Source: Anaerolineales bacterium
GTDB lineage: Bacteria > Chloroflexota > Anaerolineae > Anaerolineales > UBA4823
Assembly (NCBI GenBank): GCA_022865865.1
Contig: JALHTN010000367.1
Coordinates: forward strand, 1 to 8,227
DNA length: 8,227 bases
Direction of reading: 5' to 3'
A program made the translations under genes and the position numbers. Below are positions 1 through 6,681 of the stretch, piece by piece. The notes under the pieces were generated by a model. That model made no database searches and had not been told where the DNA came from. It worked only from the letters and a program-made list of their open reading frames with translations. Each line of letters opens with the position of its first letter. Positions within the stretch are counted from its first letter, which is position 1.

Positions 1-210
1 AAGACCCAATCAAGCGCACCAGAAGGTGAAATTTATATGAGTGGAGATGCGGTCAGCGATATCCGCGCTGCACGTAAAGCGGATGTCAAGAGTATTGCAG
101 TCAGCTGGGGTCACCAGAGCAAGCACAAATTGACTGGAGAAGTCCCGGATTTGATCATCGATGAGCCAGAGGATTTATTAACTTATTTCTCTGAGGTGGC
201 TAGGAATTAA
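1..210 (+). CDS. HAD-superfamily hydrolase, phosphoglycolate phosphatase-like (3' end only)
   Basis: The reading frame is open from the first base and ends at TAA 208-210, giving 69 C-terminal residues; the start lies outside the window. Residues 15-20 of the fragment read GDAVSD, the HAD motif IV (GDxxxD) whose acidic residues bind the catalytic Mg2+. It is followed by IRAAR and, further on, AVSWGHQS, an arrangement typical of the phosphoglycolate phosphatase/Gph-like branch, and by the usual DLIIDEPEDLL C-terminal segment. The family removes phosphate from small phosphorylated metabolites in the cytoplasm. The nucleophile motif DxDxT and the cap domain that would fix the substrate are not visible, so phosphoglycolate is only one candidate. 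The next gene is 192 bp away with its own possible promoter, so an operon link is doubtful. Confidence 0.85.
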   Translation, partial: KTQSSAPEGEIYMSGDAVSDIRAARKADVKSIAVSWGHQSKHKLTGEVPDLIIDEPEDLLTYFSEVARN

Positions 211-273
211 ACCTGCAACCTGAGGATATGCATAAATCATCATATTTCAAGCACAAATTAAGTCACCCCAATA

Positions 274-312
274 ATGACAGTGGATTTCAGCTCAGTTAGA
301 TAATGAATCTAA
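274..312 (+). promoter_or_regulatory. Possible sigma-70-type promoter with an overlapping dyad, upstream of the creatininase gene
   Basis: ATGACA at 274-279 matches five of six bases of the -35 consensus, and GATAAT at 299-304 matches five of six of the -10. The 19-base spacer is longer than the ideal 17. The inverted repeat TTAGAT-aatga-ATCTAA (296-312) covers the -10 box, a position where a repressor could act. Transcription would begin near 311 and leave a leader of about 90 bases. This is pattern matching in an AT-rich gap, so confidence is low. Confidence 0.3.
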
Positions 313-402
313 ACCTCAATCTGATGGGATCTGTCCAGAATAATTTCCTGCTGTAAACATCAACAGTTGTGTTCCAACAAAAGCTAATCAATTGGAGGCA
401 TA

Positions 403-1092
403 ATGCGTTTTGAAGAGTTAAACTGGTTTGACATCGAAAAGTACCTTGATAGTGATGATCGTTTGATGCTGGTCATCGGAGCTTGTGAACAGCATGGTTA
501 TCTCAGCCAGACCACCGATGTCTTGATCCCCCAGGCTTTGGCAGATGCAGCCAGTCAGCAGACAGGTGTTCTTGTTGCACCAGTGGTGAATTTTGGCTCC
601 TCACCGTATTTCTTGGATTACCCCGGTACATTAAGTCTGCGCCTTTCAACCTTGATGGACCTGGTGGAAGATATCATCAGTTCGGCTTATGGACAGGGTT
701 TTCGGCGATTATTGGTTCTCAATGGACATGGAGGTAACGATGGTGTGCGGAGCCGTCTTTACGAGCTGGCCAATCAATTGCCAGAGATCAAGCTCGCCTG
801 GTACGCCTGGTGGCAGTCGCACAGCGTGCAGGCTGTCGCTGAAAAGCATGATTTGAAACCTGCGCATGCAAATTGGTTGGAAGCATTCCCTTTTACTATC
901 GTCAGCGAACTACCGCAGGGAGATAAAACCCCTCCGCATGTTGAGGGCATTCTGGGTTCAGGGCAAGCCAAGAAGACTTATGGTGATGGCGTATTTGGTG
1001 GTGCGTACCAAGCAGATCAATCAATTATGGACGCGATCTTCTTCGCAGCAGTTGAGGATGTTCTGCAGCTGCTCCAATTTGAACAGGGATAG
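403..1092 (+). CDS. Creatininase-family amidohydrolase (metal-dependent)
   Basis: The 229-residue protein belongs to the creatininase family (Pfam PF02633 type), cytoplasmic metal-dependent hydrolases of cyclic or linear amide bonds that include creatininase, the mycofactocin peptidase MftE and FAPy deformylase. Family signatures appear in order: E29-Q-H31-G with D39 (metal ligands), YPGT near 73-76, NGHGGN at 107-112, and HANWLE at 155-160, where most relatives have HAGExE. The metal loop is unusual: it reads EQHGYLSQTTD instead of EQHGPHLPLGTD, so D39 is ten residues after E29 rather than eleven and the second His is gone. ATG 403 is well supported by GGAGG at 394-398, four bases upstream. 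The gene stands alone between two gaps, so neighbours do not reveal the substrate. Family assignment is firm; creatinine as the substrate is unlikely to be a safe guess. Confidence 0.88.
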   Translation: MRFEELNWFDIEKYLDSDDRLMLVIGACEQHGYLSQTTDVLIPQALADAASQQTGVLVAPVVNFGSSPYFLDYPGTLSLRLSTLMDLVEDIISSAYGQGFRRLLVLNGHGGNDGVRSRLYELANQLPEIKLAWYAWWQSHSVQAVAEKHDLKPAHANWLEAFPFTIVSELPQGDKTPPHVEGILGSGQAKKTYGDGVFGGAYQADQSIMDAIFFAAVEDVLQLLQFEQG

Positions 1093-1144
1093 ATATCTGA
1101 ATGGTAACTGGGATAGCAAAGATTTGTGGGTGGCAGTAATCATA

Positions 1145-1183
1145 TTGGTTTCCTAACCAGTCTGATTGGGGTAGAATCTGCCC
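1145..1183 (+). promoter_or_regulatory. Possible promoter region of the glycan operon, with a dyad over the -10-like box
   Basis: The gap between the creatininase stop and the glycosyltransferase contains TAGAAT (1172-1177), five of six bases of a -10 box. The best -35-like element, TTGGTT (1145-1150), is 21 bases upstream, which is too far for a standard promoter. The box lies in a 15-bp near-palindrome, GGGTAGAATCTGCCC (1169-1183), whose arms pair fully if one T-G pair is allowed. A small inverted repeat, TGGTT-tcct-AACCA, sits at 1146-1159. These features suggest a transcription start for the downstream operon but prove nothing. Confidence 0.25.
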
Positions 1184-1213
1184 GGATGAAGTCTATCTGG
1201 GTTTCCCTACCAA

Positions 1214-1231
1214 GCGCACAAAACCTTGCGC
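1214..1231 (+). other. Small GC-rich leader hairpin before the glycosyltransferase ribosome binding site
   Basis: GCGCA (1214-1218) pairs with TGCGC (1227-1231) around an eight-base loop. It lies a few bases before the ribosome binding site at 1240-1245. In an mRNA leader it could affect ribosome access or stability, but five base pairs is short and chance is a fair alternative. Confidence 0.25.
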
Positions 1232-1239
1232 ATAGATAA

Positions 1240-1245
1240 AGGTGA
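1240..1245 (+). promoter_or_regulatory. Ribosome binding site AGGTGA that conflicts with the GTG start
   Basis: AGGTGA is complementary to the 3' end of 16S rRNA and is the only good candidate in this gap. It is 21 bases from GTG 1267, too far for normal initiation, but three bases from ATC 1249. In the downstream PLP-enzyme gene a similar AGAGGTGA stands four bases from its ATG. The same frame is closed by TGA 1243-1245, so no start further upstream is possible. Confidence 0.55.
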
Positions 1246-1266
1246 GTCATCAACAATCAACCTGAA

Positions 1267-2238
1267 GTGTCGATCATTGTGCCGTGTTACAATGAGCAGC
1301 AGACGATCCGCTTGCTCCTGGCATCTATTTATCGCCAAACCTATCCCCGTCAGAATTTTGAAGTGATCATAGCTGATGGACTCTCCACCGATAATACCCG
1401 GCAGGAGATCCAGGAATTCCAGCTTGCTCATCCAGATTTGGTGGTGAGTGTGGTCGACAATCCCCAACGCAACATCCCATCTGCATTGAACCAGGCGATA
1501 GATGCTGCCAGGGGGGATTACATCATAAGGCTGGATGCTCATTCGATTCCCGCTGAGGATTACATAGCGCGTTGTGTCGCTGCACTGGATGCTAAACTGG
1601 GTGATAATGTTGGCGGATTATGGGAGATTCAACCGGGTGGTGATACCTGGCAGGCGCGTTCCATAGCTAGAGCAGCAACGCACCCCCTCGGAGTTGGAGA
1701 TGCTCGCTACCGGGTAGGCGGCACGGCACAGGAGGTCGATACAGTACCCTTCGGCGCTTTCCAAAGATCATTAACGGACCGTGTCGGCAAATTCGATGAA
1801 AGCTTGTTGACCAACGAGGATTATGAATTCAATACCCGCATCCGTCGTATGGGTGGCAAGATCTGGTTCGACCCGGCGATAAAATCAAAATACATCGCTC
1901 GCCAGAATCTGAAGGCGTTGGCTCGGCAATACTGGCGCTACGGATATTGGAAAGTCCGTATGCTGAGACGATATCCTGAATCTTTCCGCTGGCGACAGCT
2001 TGCAGGTATATTTGTGGTTTCCTTTCCGGTATTGGCCTTACTTGGTATCTGGTTCATATGGGCACGCGGGTTATTAGTGATCGAAATAGCGATTTATCTG
2101 CTGGCTCTAATATTGGTGGGATTGCAGCTGGCATTCAAGTATCGAGATTTCACCCTGCTGTGGGGGGTTCCCCTGGCGATAGCGACAATGCATTTTTCAT
2201 GGGGTTCGGCATTTATATGGAGTATGATTAGCAATTAG
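1267..2238 (+). CDS. ExoA-like family 2 glycosyltransferase with C-terminal membrane helices
   Basis: This is an inverting GT-A glycosyltransferase of family GT2, most like the succinoglycan ExoA group, which adds a sugar from a nucleotide donor to a lipid-linked glycan at the inner face of the membrane. Numbered from GTG 1267, the catalytic domain starts with SIIVPCYNE (2-10) and has DGLSTD (37-42), RLDAHS (88-93, the DxD-equivalent metal site), and NEDYEF (183-188), which carries the acidic catalytic base region. QYWRYGYWK (221-229) resembles the family's QxxRW-type C-terminal motif. Hydrophobic stretches near 246-265, 269-290 and 296-320 anchor it in the membrane. The start is uncertain: GTG puts Met directly before the first beta strand, whereas ATC 1249 fits the ribosome binding site and would add six residues (MNNQPE if read as Met). 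The stop is one base from the next start, so it is co-transcribed with the phosphotransferase. Donor and acceptor are unknown. Confidence 0.88.
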   Translation: MSIIVPCYNEQQTIRLLLASIYRQTYPRQNFEVIIADGLSTDNTRQEIQEFQLAHPDLVVSVVDNPQRNIPSALNQAIDAARGDYIIRLDAHSIPAEDYIARCVAALDAKLGDNVGGLWEIQPGGDTWQARSIARAATHPLGVGDARYRVGGTAQEVDTVPFGAFQRSLTDRVGKFDESLLTNEDYEFNTRIRRMGGKIWFDPAIKSKYIARQNLKALARQYWRYGYWKVRMLRRYPESFRWRQLAGIFVVSFPVLALLGIWFIWARGLLVIEIAIYLLALILVGLQLAFKYRDFTLLWGVPLAIATMHFSWGSAFIWSMISN

Positions 2239-2239
2239 C

Positions 2240-3676
2240 ATGAGTGGTCCAACCCGGGTTCAAAAATCAAAACGATGGCGTCTCCATACGCGTGAACGCC
2301 GTACCCTGCTTGTCTTGGGCGATTTTCTCATGGCAGTTCTCGCCATGATGGTTGCTTTGTATTTCTGGGCTCTTGGGGAAATCTTCTTAGATTTCTCGAT
2401 TGAGTTCTTATTAGACCGTCCGCCAGCCTGGTACTATTTACTGCCATTCTTCTGGGTAGTGCTCCTGGTTGAGTTATATGACATCCATCGGGCGGGCAAT
2501 TGGGGGGACACCGTACGCGGTGTGGCCATGGCGACCTTGATCGGTTTGGGCTTCTATCTTTTATTGTTCTTCTACTTCACCGATCCGCCAAACTCCCTGC
2601 TGCCTCGTCGAGGTGTAGCAGGATTTTTCATCGCCGCACCAGGTCTGACATTGATCTGGCGTTTCTTATATATCCGAATATTTAATGCACCGGCTTTCAT
2701 GCGCAGAGTACTGTTGGTTGGGGGAGGCAAAGCAGGTGAAACTTTACTCCAGGTGATCGATGATTTATGGCCGCCACCCTTCTTTCTTGTGGGAATCATT
2801 GATGATGACCCACAGAAAATCGGTATGCAGATCGAGGAACATGAGGTCTTGGGTGGGAGCAGCACATTACTAGAAATTGTTGATAATGAAAATGTTTCTG
2901 ATGTTATTGTGGCCATATCCGGTGAGATGCAGGGAAGCACTTTTCAAAAATTATTGGATGCTCAGGAAAAGGGGATCGAAATTTCCCGTATGCCAGTTGT
3001 TTATGAGGAGCTGCTAGGTCGCGTCCCGATCCGTTTATTAGAGGCAGATTGGATTTTGCGGTCCTTTGTCGATCAAAGCCGGGCAAGTGAGTTTTACGAA
3101 CTCGGGAAAAGGTTATTGGATATCGTTGGTGGTTTAATTGGAGTGGTGATATTACTGATTACGTTTCCGTTTATCAGTATTGGCATCCTGATAGATAGTG
3201 GAAGACCGATCTTTTATAGTCAGACACGCGCCGGTCGCGGTGCCCAAGGCTACCGGATACTGAAATTCAGGACCATGTTTCAAAATGCAGAACCCGACGG
3301 GATACCGCAATGGGCCAGTGAAGATGATGAGCGCGCGACCAGTTTTGGAAAGATCCTGCGCAGGACCCATCTAGATGAATTACCCCAGTTCATCAATGTC
3401 TTGCGCGGTGAAATGAGCCTGGTTGGTCCCCGGGCAGAACGACCAGAATTGGTTGAAATGTTCCAGCAGCATGTCCCTTTCTATCGAGCTCGCTTGCTGG
3501 TGAAACCAGGGATAACGGGTTGGGCGCAGGTCAATTTCGGTTATGCCTCTACAATCGACGAGACAGTTGTGAAGCTTGAATTTGACCTCTACTATATCAA
3601 GCACCGCAATATATTAACAGATTTGGTGATTTTGCTACGTACGCCATCGACTGTAATGGGGCTGCGAGGACAATGA
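2240..3676 (+). CDS. Undecaprenyl-phosphate sugar phosphotransferase (EPS/WbaP-type)
   Basis: This 478-residue polyprenyl-phosphate hexose-1-phosphate transferase would start glycan assembly by moving a sugar-1-phosphate from a UDP-sugar to undecaprenyl phosphate. The N-terminal third has about four membrane helices (near 22-45, 63-80, 93-114 and 124-141). A Rossmann-like CoA-binding-type domain begins at VLLVGGGKAGE (157-167). The C-terminal catalytic domain (PF02397 type) runs from about 286: GKRLLDIVGG, a hydrophobic segment (296-318), KFRTM (342-346), THLDELPQ (376-383) with the catalytic Asp-Glu pair at 379-380, VGPRAERPE (395-403) and KPGITGWAQV (422-431). All hallmarks are intact and the length is normal for the large topology class. 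No clear ribosome binding site precedes ATG 2240, so translation is probably coupled to the glycosyltransferase. It overlaps the dehydratase gene by four bases. The sugar (glucose, galactose or a 6-deoxy amino sugar) cannot be read from sequence alone. Confidence 0.93.
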   Translation: MSGPTRVQKSKRWRLHTRERRTLLVLGDFLMAVLAMMVALYFWALGEIFLDFSIEFLLDRPPAWYYLLPFFWVVLLVELYDIHRAGNWGDTVRGVAMATLIGLGFYLLLFFYFTDPPNSLLPRRGVAGFFIAAPGLTLIWRFLYIRIFNAPAFMRRVLLVGGGKAGETLLQVIDDLWPPPFFLVGIIDDDPQKIGMQIEEHEVLGGSSTLLEIVDNENVSDVIVAISGEMQGSTFQKLLDAQEKGIEISRMPVVYEELLGRVPIRLLEADWILRSFVDQSRASEFYELGKRLLDIVGGLIGVVILLITFPFISIGILIDSGRPIFYSQTRAGRGAQGYRILKFRTMFQNAEPDGIPQWASEDDERATSFGKILRRTHLDELPQFINVLRGEMSLVGPRAERPELVEMFQQHVPFYRARLLVKPGITGWAQVNFGYASTIDETVVKLEFDLYYIKHRNILTDLVILLRTPSTVMGLRGQ

Positions 3677-5559
3677 AATCGGCTTTCCGTTTCCCGAACC
3701 GGCTTCTTTTTATTGGCGATTTAGTATTGATTATCGCCAGTGTCTTCGGCAGCTTTGCCCTGAGGCTCGACCTGGGTCCTGTGTTTGTTTTCTACCTGCC
3801 CCAGGCAGTAACCATGATCGTGGTTGCCTTATTGGTTAAGCCTGTCGTTTATTACTCTTTTGGCCTTTATAGCCAGGTTTGGGCATATGCCAGCATCCGG
3901 GAGCTGAAAATTATCACCGCAGCTACCGCGATTGCCTCCGCGATCGTAGCTTTGATCATCGCGCTTTTGACATTTCTCCAGTTCTACCAGGGTTTTCCAC
4001 GCAGTGTGCTGGCTATCGATTGGCTGTTATCTTTGTTGGCGGTCGGCGGTTTGCGCTTCGCCATGCGCCTACTCGCGGAAGGCCGGTCTGGAAGAGAAGG
4101 GATTCAGGGACGCGCAAAGCGGATCCTGATTGTTGGTGCGGGGGATGCCGGTGCTCTTGTGGTGCGTGAGATGCAGAAGAATCCGCAACTCAACCTGGAC
4201 CCGGTATGTTTTGTCGATGATGACCAGAGTAAACAAAAGCAGCGTATTCATGACGTACCTGTTGAGGGCACCTTGGAGGATTTGGGGCATGTGCTGGATA
4301 TTTGGTTCATCCAGGAAGTGATCATCGCCATACCCAGCGCTCCCGGTGGGGTTGTGCGCCAGGTAATCGATGTCTGCCGGGAGAAAGATGTGCTCTTCCG
4401 GACTATGCCCGGGATATACGAATTGATCGGCGGAAAGATCAATGTTGGGCGACTGCGCGAAGTAGAAATCACAGACCTTCTCCGCCGGGCATCTGTCGAG
4501 ATCGATACGACATTAATTGGTTCAAATCTGAGCGGAAAGCGGGTGTTGATCACCGGCGCGGGAGGATCGATCGGCCGTGAACTGTGCCGGCAAATCGCGC
4601 GCTGGGGACCTGAGTCGCTCATTCTCCTCGGGCATGGTGAAAACACAATATTTGAGACATTAATTGAATTAGAAGGCAATTTTCCATCTTTGCCCCTGCA
4701 CCCGGTGGTTGCGGATATTCGCAATCTCGATCGCCTGTCAAACGTCGTGGCTCATTTTCATCCCCATCTGGTTTTCCATACCGCTGCACATAAGCATGTA
4801 CCTCTGATGGAGATAAACGTTGAAGAGGCGGTCACAAATAACGTGATTGGAACTCGAAATGTGGTTGAAGCAGCCTTAAATTCCGAAGTTGATCGCCTGG
4901 TAATGATTTCGACGGATAAAGCTATCCGTCCTACCAGTATCATGGGTTCAACAAAGCGCATGGCGGAAATGCTTGTTCTGGATGCCGCTCATCGTTCAGG
5001 ACGACCGTACTCAGTGGTTCGATTTGGCAATGTTCTCGGAAGCCGGGGAAGCGTGATTCCAATCTTTAAGCAGCAGATAGCCAATGGGGGACCGATTACG
5101 ATCACCCATCCAGATATGCAGCGCTTTTTCATGACCATTCCCGAAGCGGTTCACCTCGTTCTGCAGGCGGCTGCGATGGGGCAAGGCGGCGAGGTTTTCA
5201 TTCTGCGCATGGGAGAACAGGTCAAGATATTACAGCTGGCAGACGATCTCATTCGCCTCTCTGGTTTAGAACCCGAGAAGGATATCGAGATTGTCTTCAC
5301 GGGCATCCGTCCAGGTGAAAAATTAAGTGAAGAGCTTTGGGATCAATGGGCGATTTTTGAGCCTACTTCTCACAGTGATATTGTCCAGCTGGTTGATGAA
5401 GATCTGCTCAGCAGATCTGAGCTGAGGCAAACTGTAAATGAACTGGCATTCCTGGCTGGTGAAGGTGAAGTCGATGCGATTATTCGGGTGCTGGATGAGA
5501 CCATACCCGGTGCAGCGATCAGGAGCGCCCCACCACCAGATTGGACTTCCGTTGTTTGA
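3673..5559 (+). CDS. Membrane-anchored nucleotide-sugar 4,6-dehydratase (CapD/WbpM/PglF family)
   Basis: The 628-residue protein has the full-length architecture of CapD, WbpM and PglF, which convert UDP-GlcNAc-type sugars to 4-keto-6-deoxy products for capsule, O-antigen or protein glycans. Four membrane helices (about 9-31, 39-62, 80-104 and 111-131) lead to a first nucleotide-binding domain with ILIVGAGDAG (151-160). The short-chain dehydrogenase domain starts at VLITGAGGSIGRE (291-303), with HTAAHKHVPLME (369-380), STDKAIRPTSIMGSTKR (413-429), RFGNVLGSRGSVIP (450-463) and RPGEKLSEE (546-554). S413, M424 and K428 fit the Ser-Met-Lys triad described for WbpM, where Met replaces the usual Tyr. 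The start ATG overlaps the previous stop as ATGA (3673-3676), a strong sign of translational coupling. No aminotransferase follows, so the final sugar is unknown. A perfect inverted repeat lies in the gene at 5400-5418. Confidence 0.93.
   Translation: MKSAFRFPNRLLFIGDLVLIIASVFGSFALRLDLGPVFVFYLPQAVTMIVVALLVKPVVYYSFGLYSQVWAYASIRELKIITAATAIASAIVALIIALLTFLQFYQGFPRSVLAIDWLLSLLAVGGLRFAMRLLAEGRSGREGIQGRAKRILIVGAGDAGALVVREMQKNPQLNLDPVCFVDDDQSKQKQRIHDVPVEGTLEDLGHVLDIWFIQEVIIAIPSAPGGVVRQVIDVCREKDVLFRTMPGIYELIGGKINVGRLREVEITDLLRRASVEIDTTLIGSNLSGKRVLITGAGGSIGRELCRQIARWGPESLILLGHGENTIFETLIELEGNFPSLPLHPVVADIRNLDRLSNVVAHFHPHLVFHTAAHKHVPLMEINVEEAVTNNVIGTRNVVEAALNSEVDRLVMISTDKAIRPTSIMGSTKRMAEMLVLDAAHRSGRPYSVVRFGNVLGSRGSVIPIFKQQIANGGPITITHPDMQRFFMTIPEAVHLVLQAAAMGQGGEVFILRMGEQVKILQLADDLIRLSGLEPEKDIEIVFTGIRPGEKLSEELWDQWAIFEPTSHSDIVQLVDEDLLSRSELRQTVNELAFLAGEGEVDAIIRVLDETIPGAAIRSAPPPDWTSVV
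5400..5418. repeat. Perfect 9-bp inverted repeat inside the dehydratase gene
   Basis: AGATCTGCT and AGCAGATCT flank a single central C. As RNA it can form an eight-pair stem with a TCA loop. It encodes part of the EDLLSRSE segment near the C-terminus of the dehydratase. No T-run follows, so it is not a standard intrinsic terminator. Confidence 0.7.
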
Positions 5560-5628
5560 CTGTTATCGCCGCGGTGTTAGAAATTGATCTAGAAAATTCC
5601 CCCAAAATAAAGAGACTTAGTAAATTTA
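5560..5628 (+). other. Gap between the glycan genes and the FemX pair
   Basis: These 69 bases are AT-rich towards the right end. TTGATC (5584-5589) followed by AATAAA (5606-5611) is a weak promoter-like pair with a 16-base spacer. No strong ribosome binding site precedes ATG 5629; AAAGAGA (5609-5615) is 13 bases away. I see no terminator, so read-through from the glycan genes is possible. Confidence 0.3.
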
Positions 5629-6666
5629 ATGACTAATTTATCTCTTACCGAATGGAATGTTTTTCTTTCGAAGTGCCCTGACGCGCACCTGCTGCAAACT
5701 GCAGCCTGGGGCAAATTGAAATCCAGTTTTGGTTGGGAACCTGTGCCCATGGTAAGTGATGAAGGTGGCTACATTTGGGGGACCCAAATTTTGTTTCGCC
5801 AGCTACCATTGGGTTTGACTTTTGGCTATCTCCCTAAAGGGCCGTTGCTTCAGAACTATGCTACTGCTGGAAACCTGCCTATTCCTGGAGAATCATTCTG
5901 GAAAGATGTAGATCTTGTGTGCCGCAGGAAACGGGCAGTATTCTTAAAATTCGAACCCGATGATTGGGGCTCTATCGATCAAGTTCAGGCGATTGAAATG
6001 CCACCCGGTTTCCGTTCGAGCCCCCAAGCGATACAACCCCCGCGCACTCTTGTGATTGATTTACGCGGCAGTGAAGAAGATATCCTTGCTCGAATGAAGC
6101 AGAAAACTCGGTACAATATTCGCCTTTCTGCAAAAAAAGGCGTCGTTGTACTTCCTTCAGCAAATATTGAGGCCTTCTACCGGCTGATGGAGACTACCGC
6201 GGAGCGCGATCAATTTGGAATCCATAGTTTGGAATACTATCAAAAAGCATTTGAACTCTTTAAATCAGCTGATAATTGTGAATTGCTGATGGCTGAATAT
6301 AATGGGGAGCAACTGGCGGGGTTGATGGTCTTCGCCTCGGGCAGCAGGTCCTGGTATTTATATGGTGCCTCTGCATCCCTTCACAGGGACCGCATGCCTA
6401 CTTACTTACTTCAATGGGAAGCAATGAAATGGGCACGTTTGAAAGGATGTTCGCAATATGATCTGTATGGCGTACCAGATCATGATGCGCAGGTTTTGGA
6501 AACGAACTTTGGTGATCGATCCGATGGCTTGTGGGGCATCTATCGTTTCAAACGGGGTTTTGGCGGCGAGGTCACGCGTTCGCCTGGTCCATGGGATAGG
6601 GTTTACAATGCATTCTTTTACCAGCTTTACCTGCGTTGGATGGCTAAAGCAGCTGGTGGAGTTTAA
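5629..6666 (+). CDS. FemX/FemAB-family aminoacyl-tRNA-dependent transferase, first copy
   Basis: The 345-residue protein is a cytoplasmic FemAB-family enzyme made of two GNAT-like folds. The family moves amino acids from aminoacyl-tRNA to the stem peptide of a peptidoglycan precursor, which forms the interpeptide bridge. Visible signatures are LLQTAAWGKLK (21-31), YLPKGPLL (68-75), [17 protein letters not shown] (156-172), WYLYGASA (242-249), [11 protein letters not shown] (259-269), YDLYGVPD (277-284) and GIYRFKRGFGGE (303-314). The length matches Weissella FemX and leaves no room for the long coiled-coil arm of staphylococcal FemA. It forms a tandem with its paralogue, 15 bp downstream. Which amino acid is added, and to which residue, is not visible. 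A less likely alternative, given the glycan genes upstream, is aminoacylation of a sugar or surface polymer. ATG 5629 is the best start despite a poor ribosome binding site. Confidence 0.9.
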   Translation: MTNLSLTEWNVFLSKCPDAHLLQTAAWGKLKSSFGWEPVPMVSDEGGYIWGTQILFRQLPLGLTFGYLPKGPLLQNYATAGNLPIPGESFWKDVDLVCRRKRAVFLKFEPDDWGSIDQVQAIEMPPGFRSSPQAIQPPRTLVIDLRGSEEDILARMKQKTRYNIRLSAKKGVVVLPSANIEAFYRLMETTAERDQFGIHSLEYYQKAFELFKSADNCELLMAEYNGEQLAGLMVFASGSRSWYLYGASASLHRDRMPTYLLQWEAMKWARLKGCSQYDLYGVPDHDAQVLETNFGDRSDGLWGIYRFKRGFGGEVTRSPGPWDRVYNAFFYQLYLRWMAKAAGGV

Positions 6667-6681
6667 CAGGATAATTTCCAG

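Noticed and set aside
226..248. Possible terminator after the HAD gene (GATATG with CATATT)
   Set aside because: The stem is short, AT-rich and includes a G-T pair, and no clear T-run follows.
866..1156. A 96-codon plus-strand frame overlapping the creatininase gene and running into the following gap
   Set aside because: It is out of frame with a clearly conserved gene, begins inside it, has no supporting ribosome binding site and has low-complexity translation.
1146..1159. TGGTT-tcct-AACCA as a terminator for the creatininase gene
   Set aside because: Five base pairs and no following T-run; it is only listed as a dyad.
4248..4724. A 158-codon open frame on the minus strand
   Set aside because: It is antisense to the conserved nucleotide-binding region of the dehydratase and shows no domain of its own.
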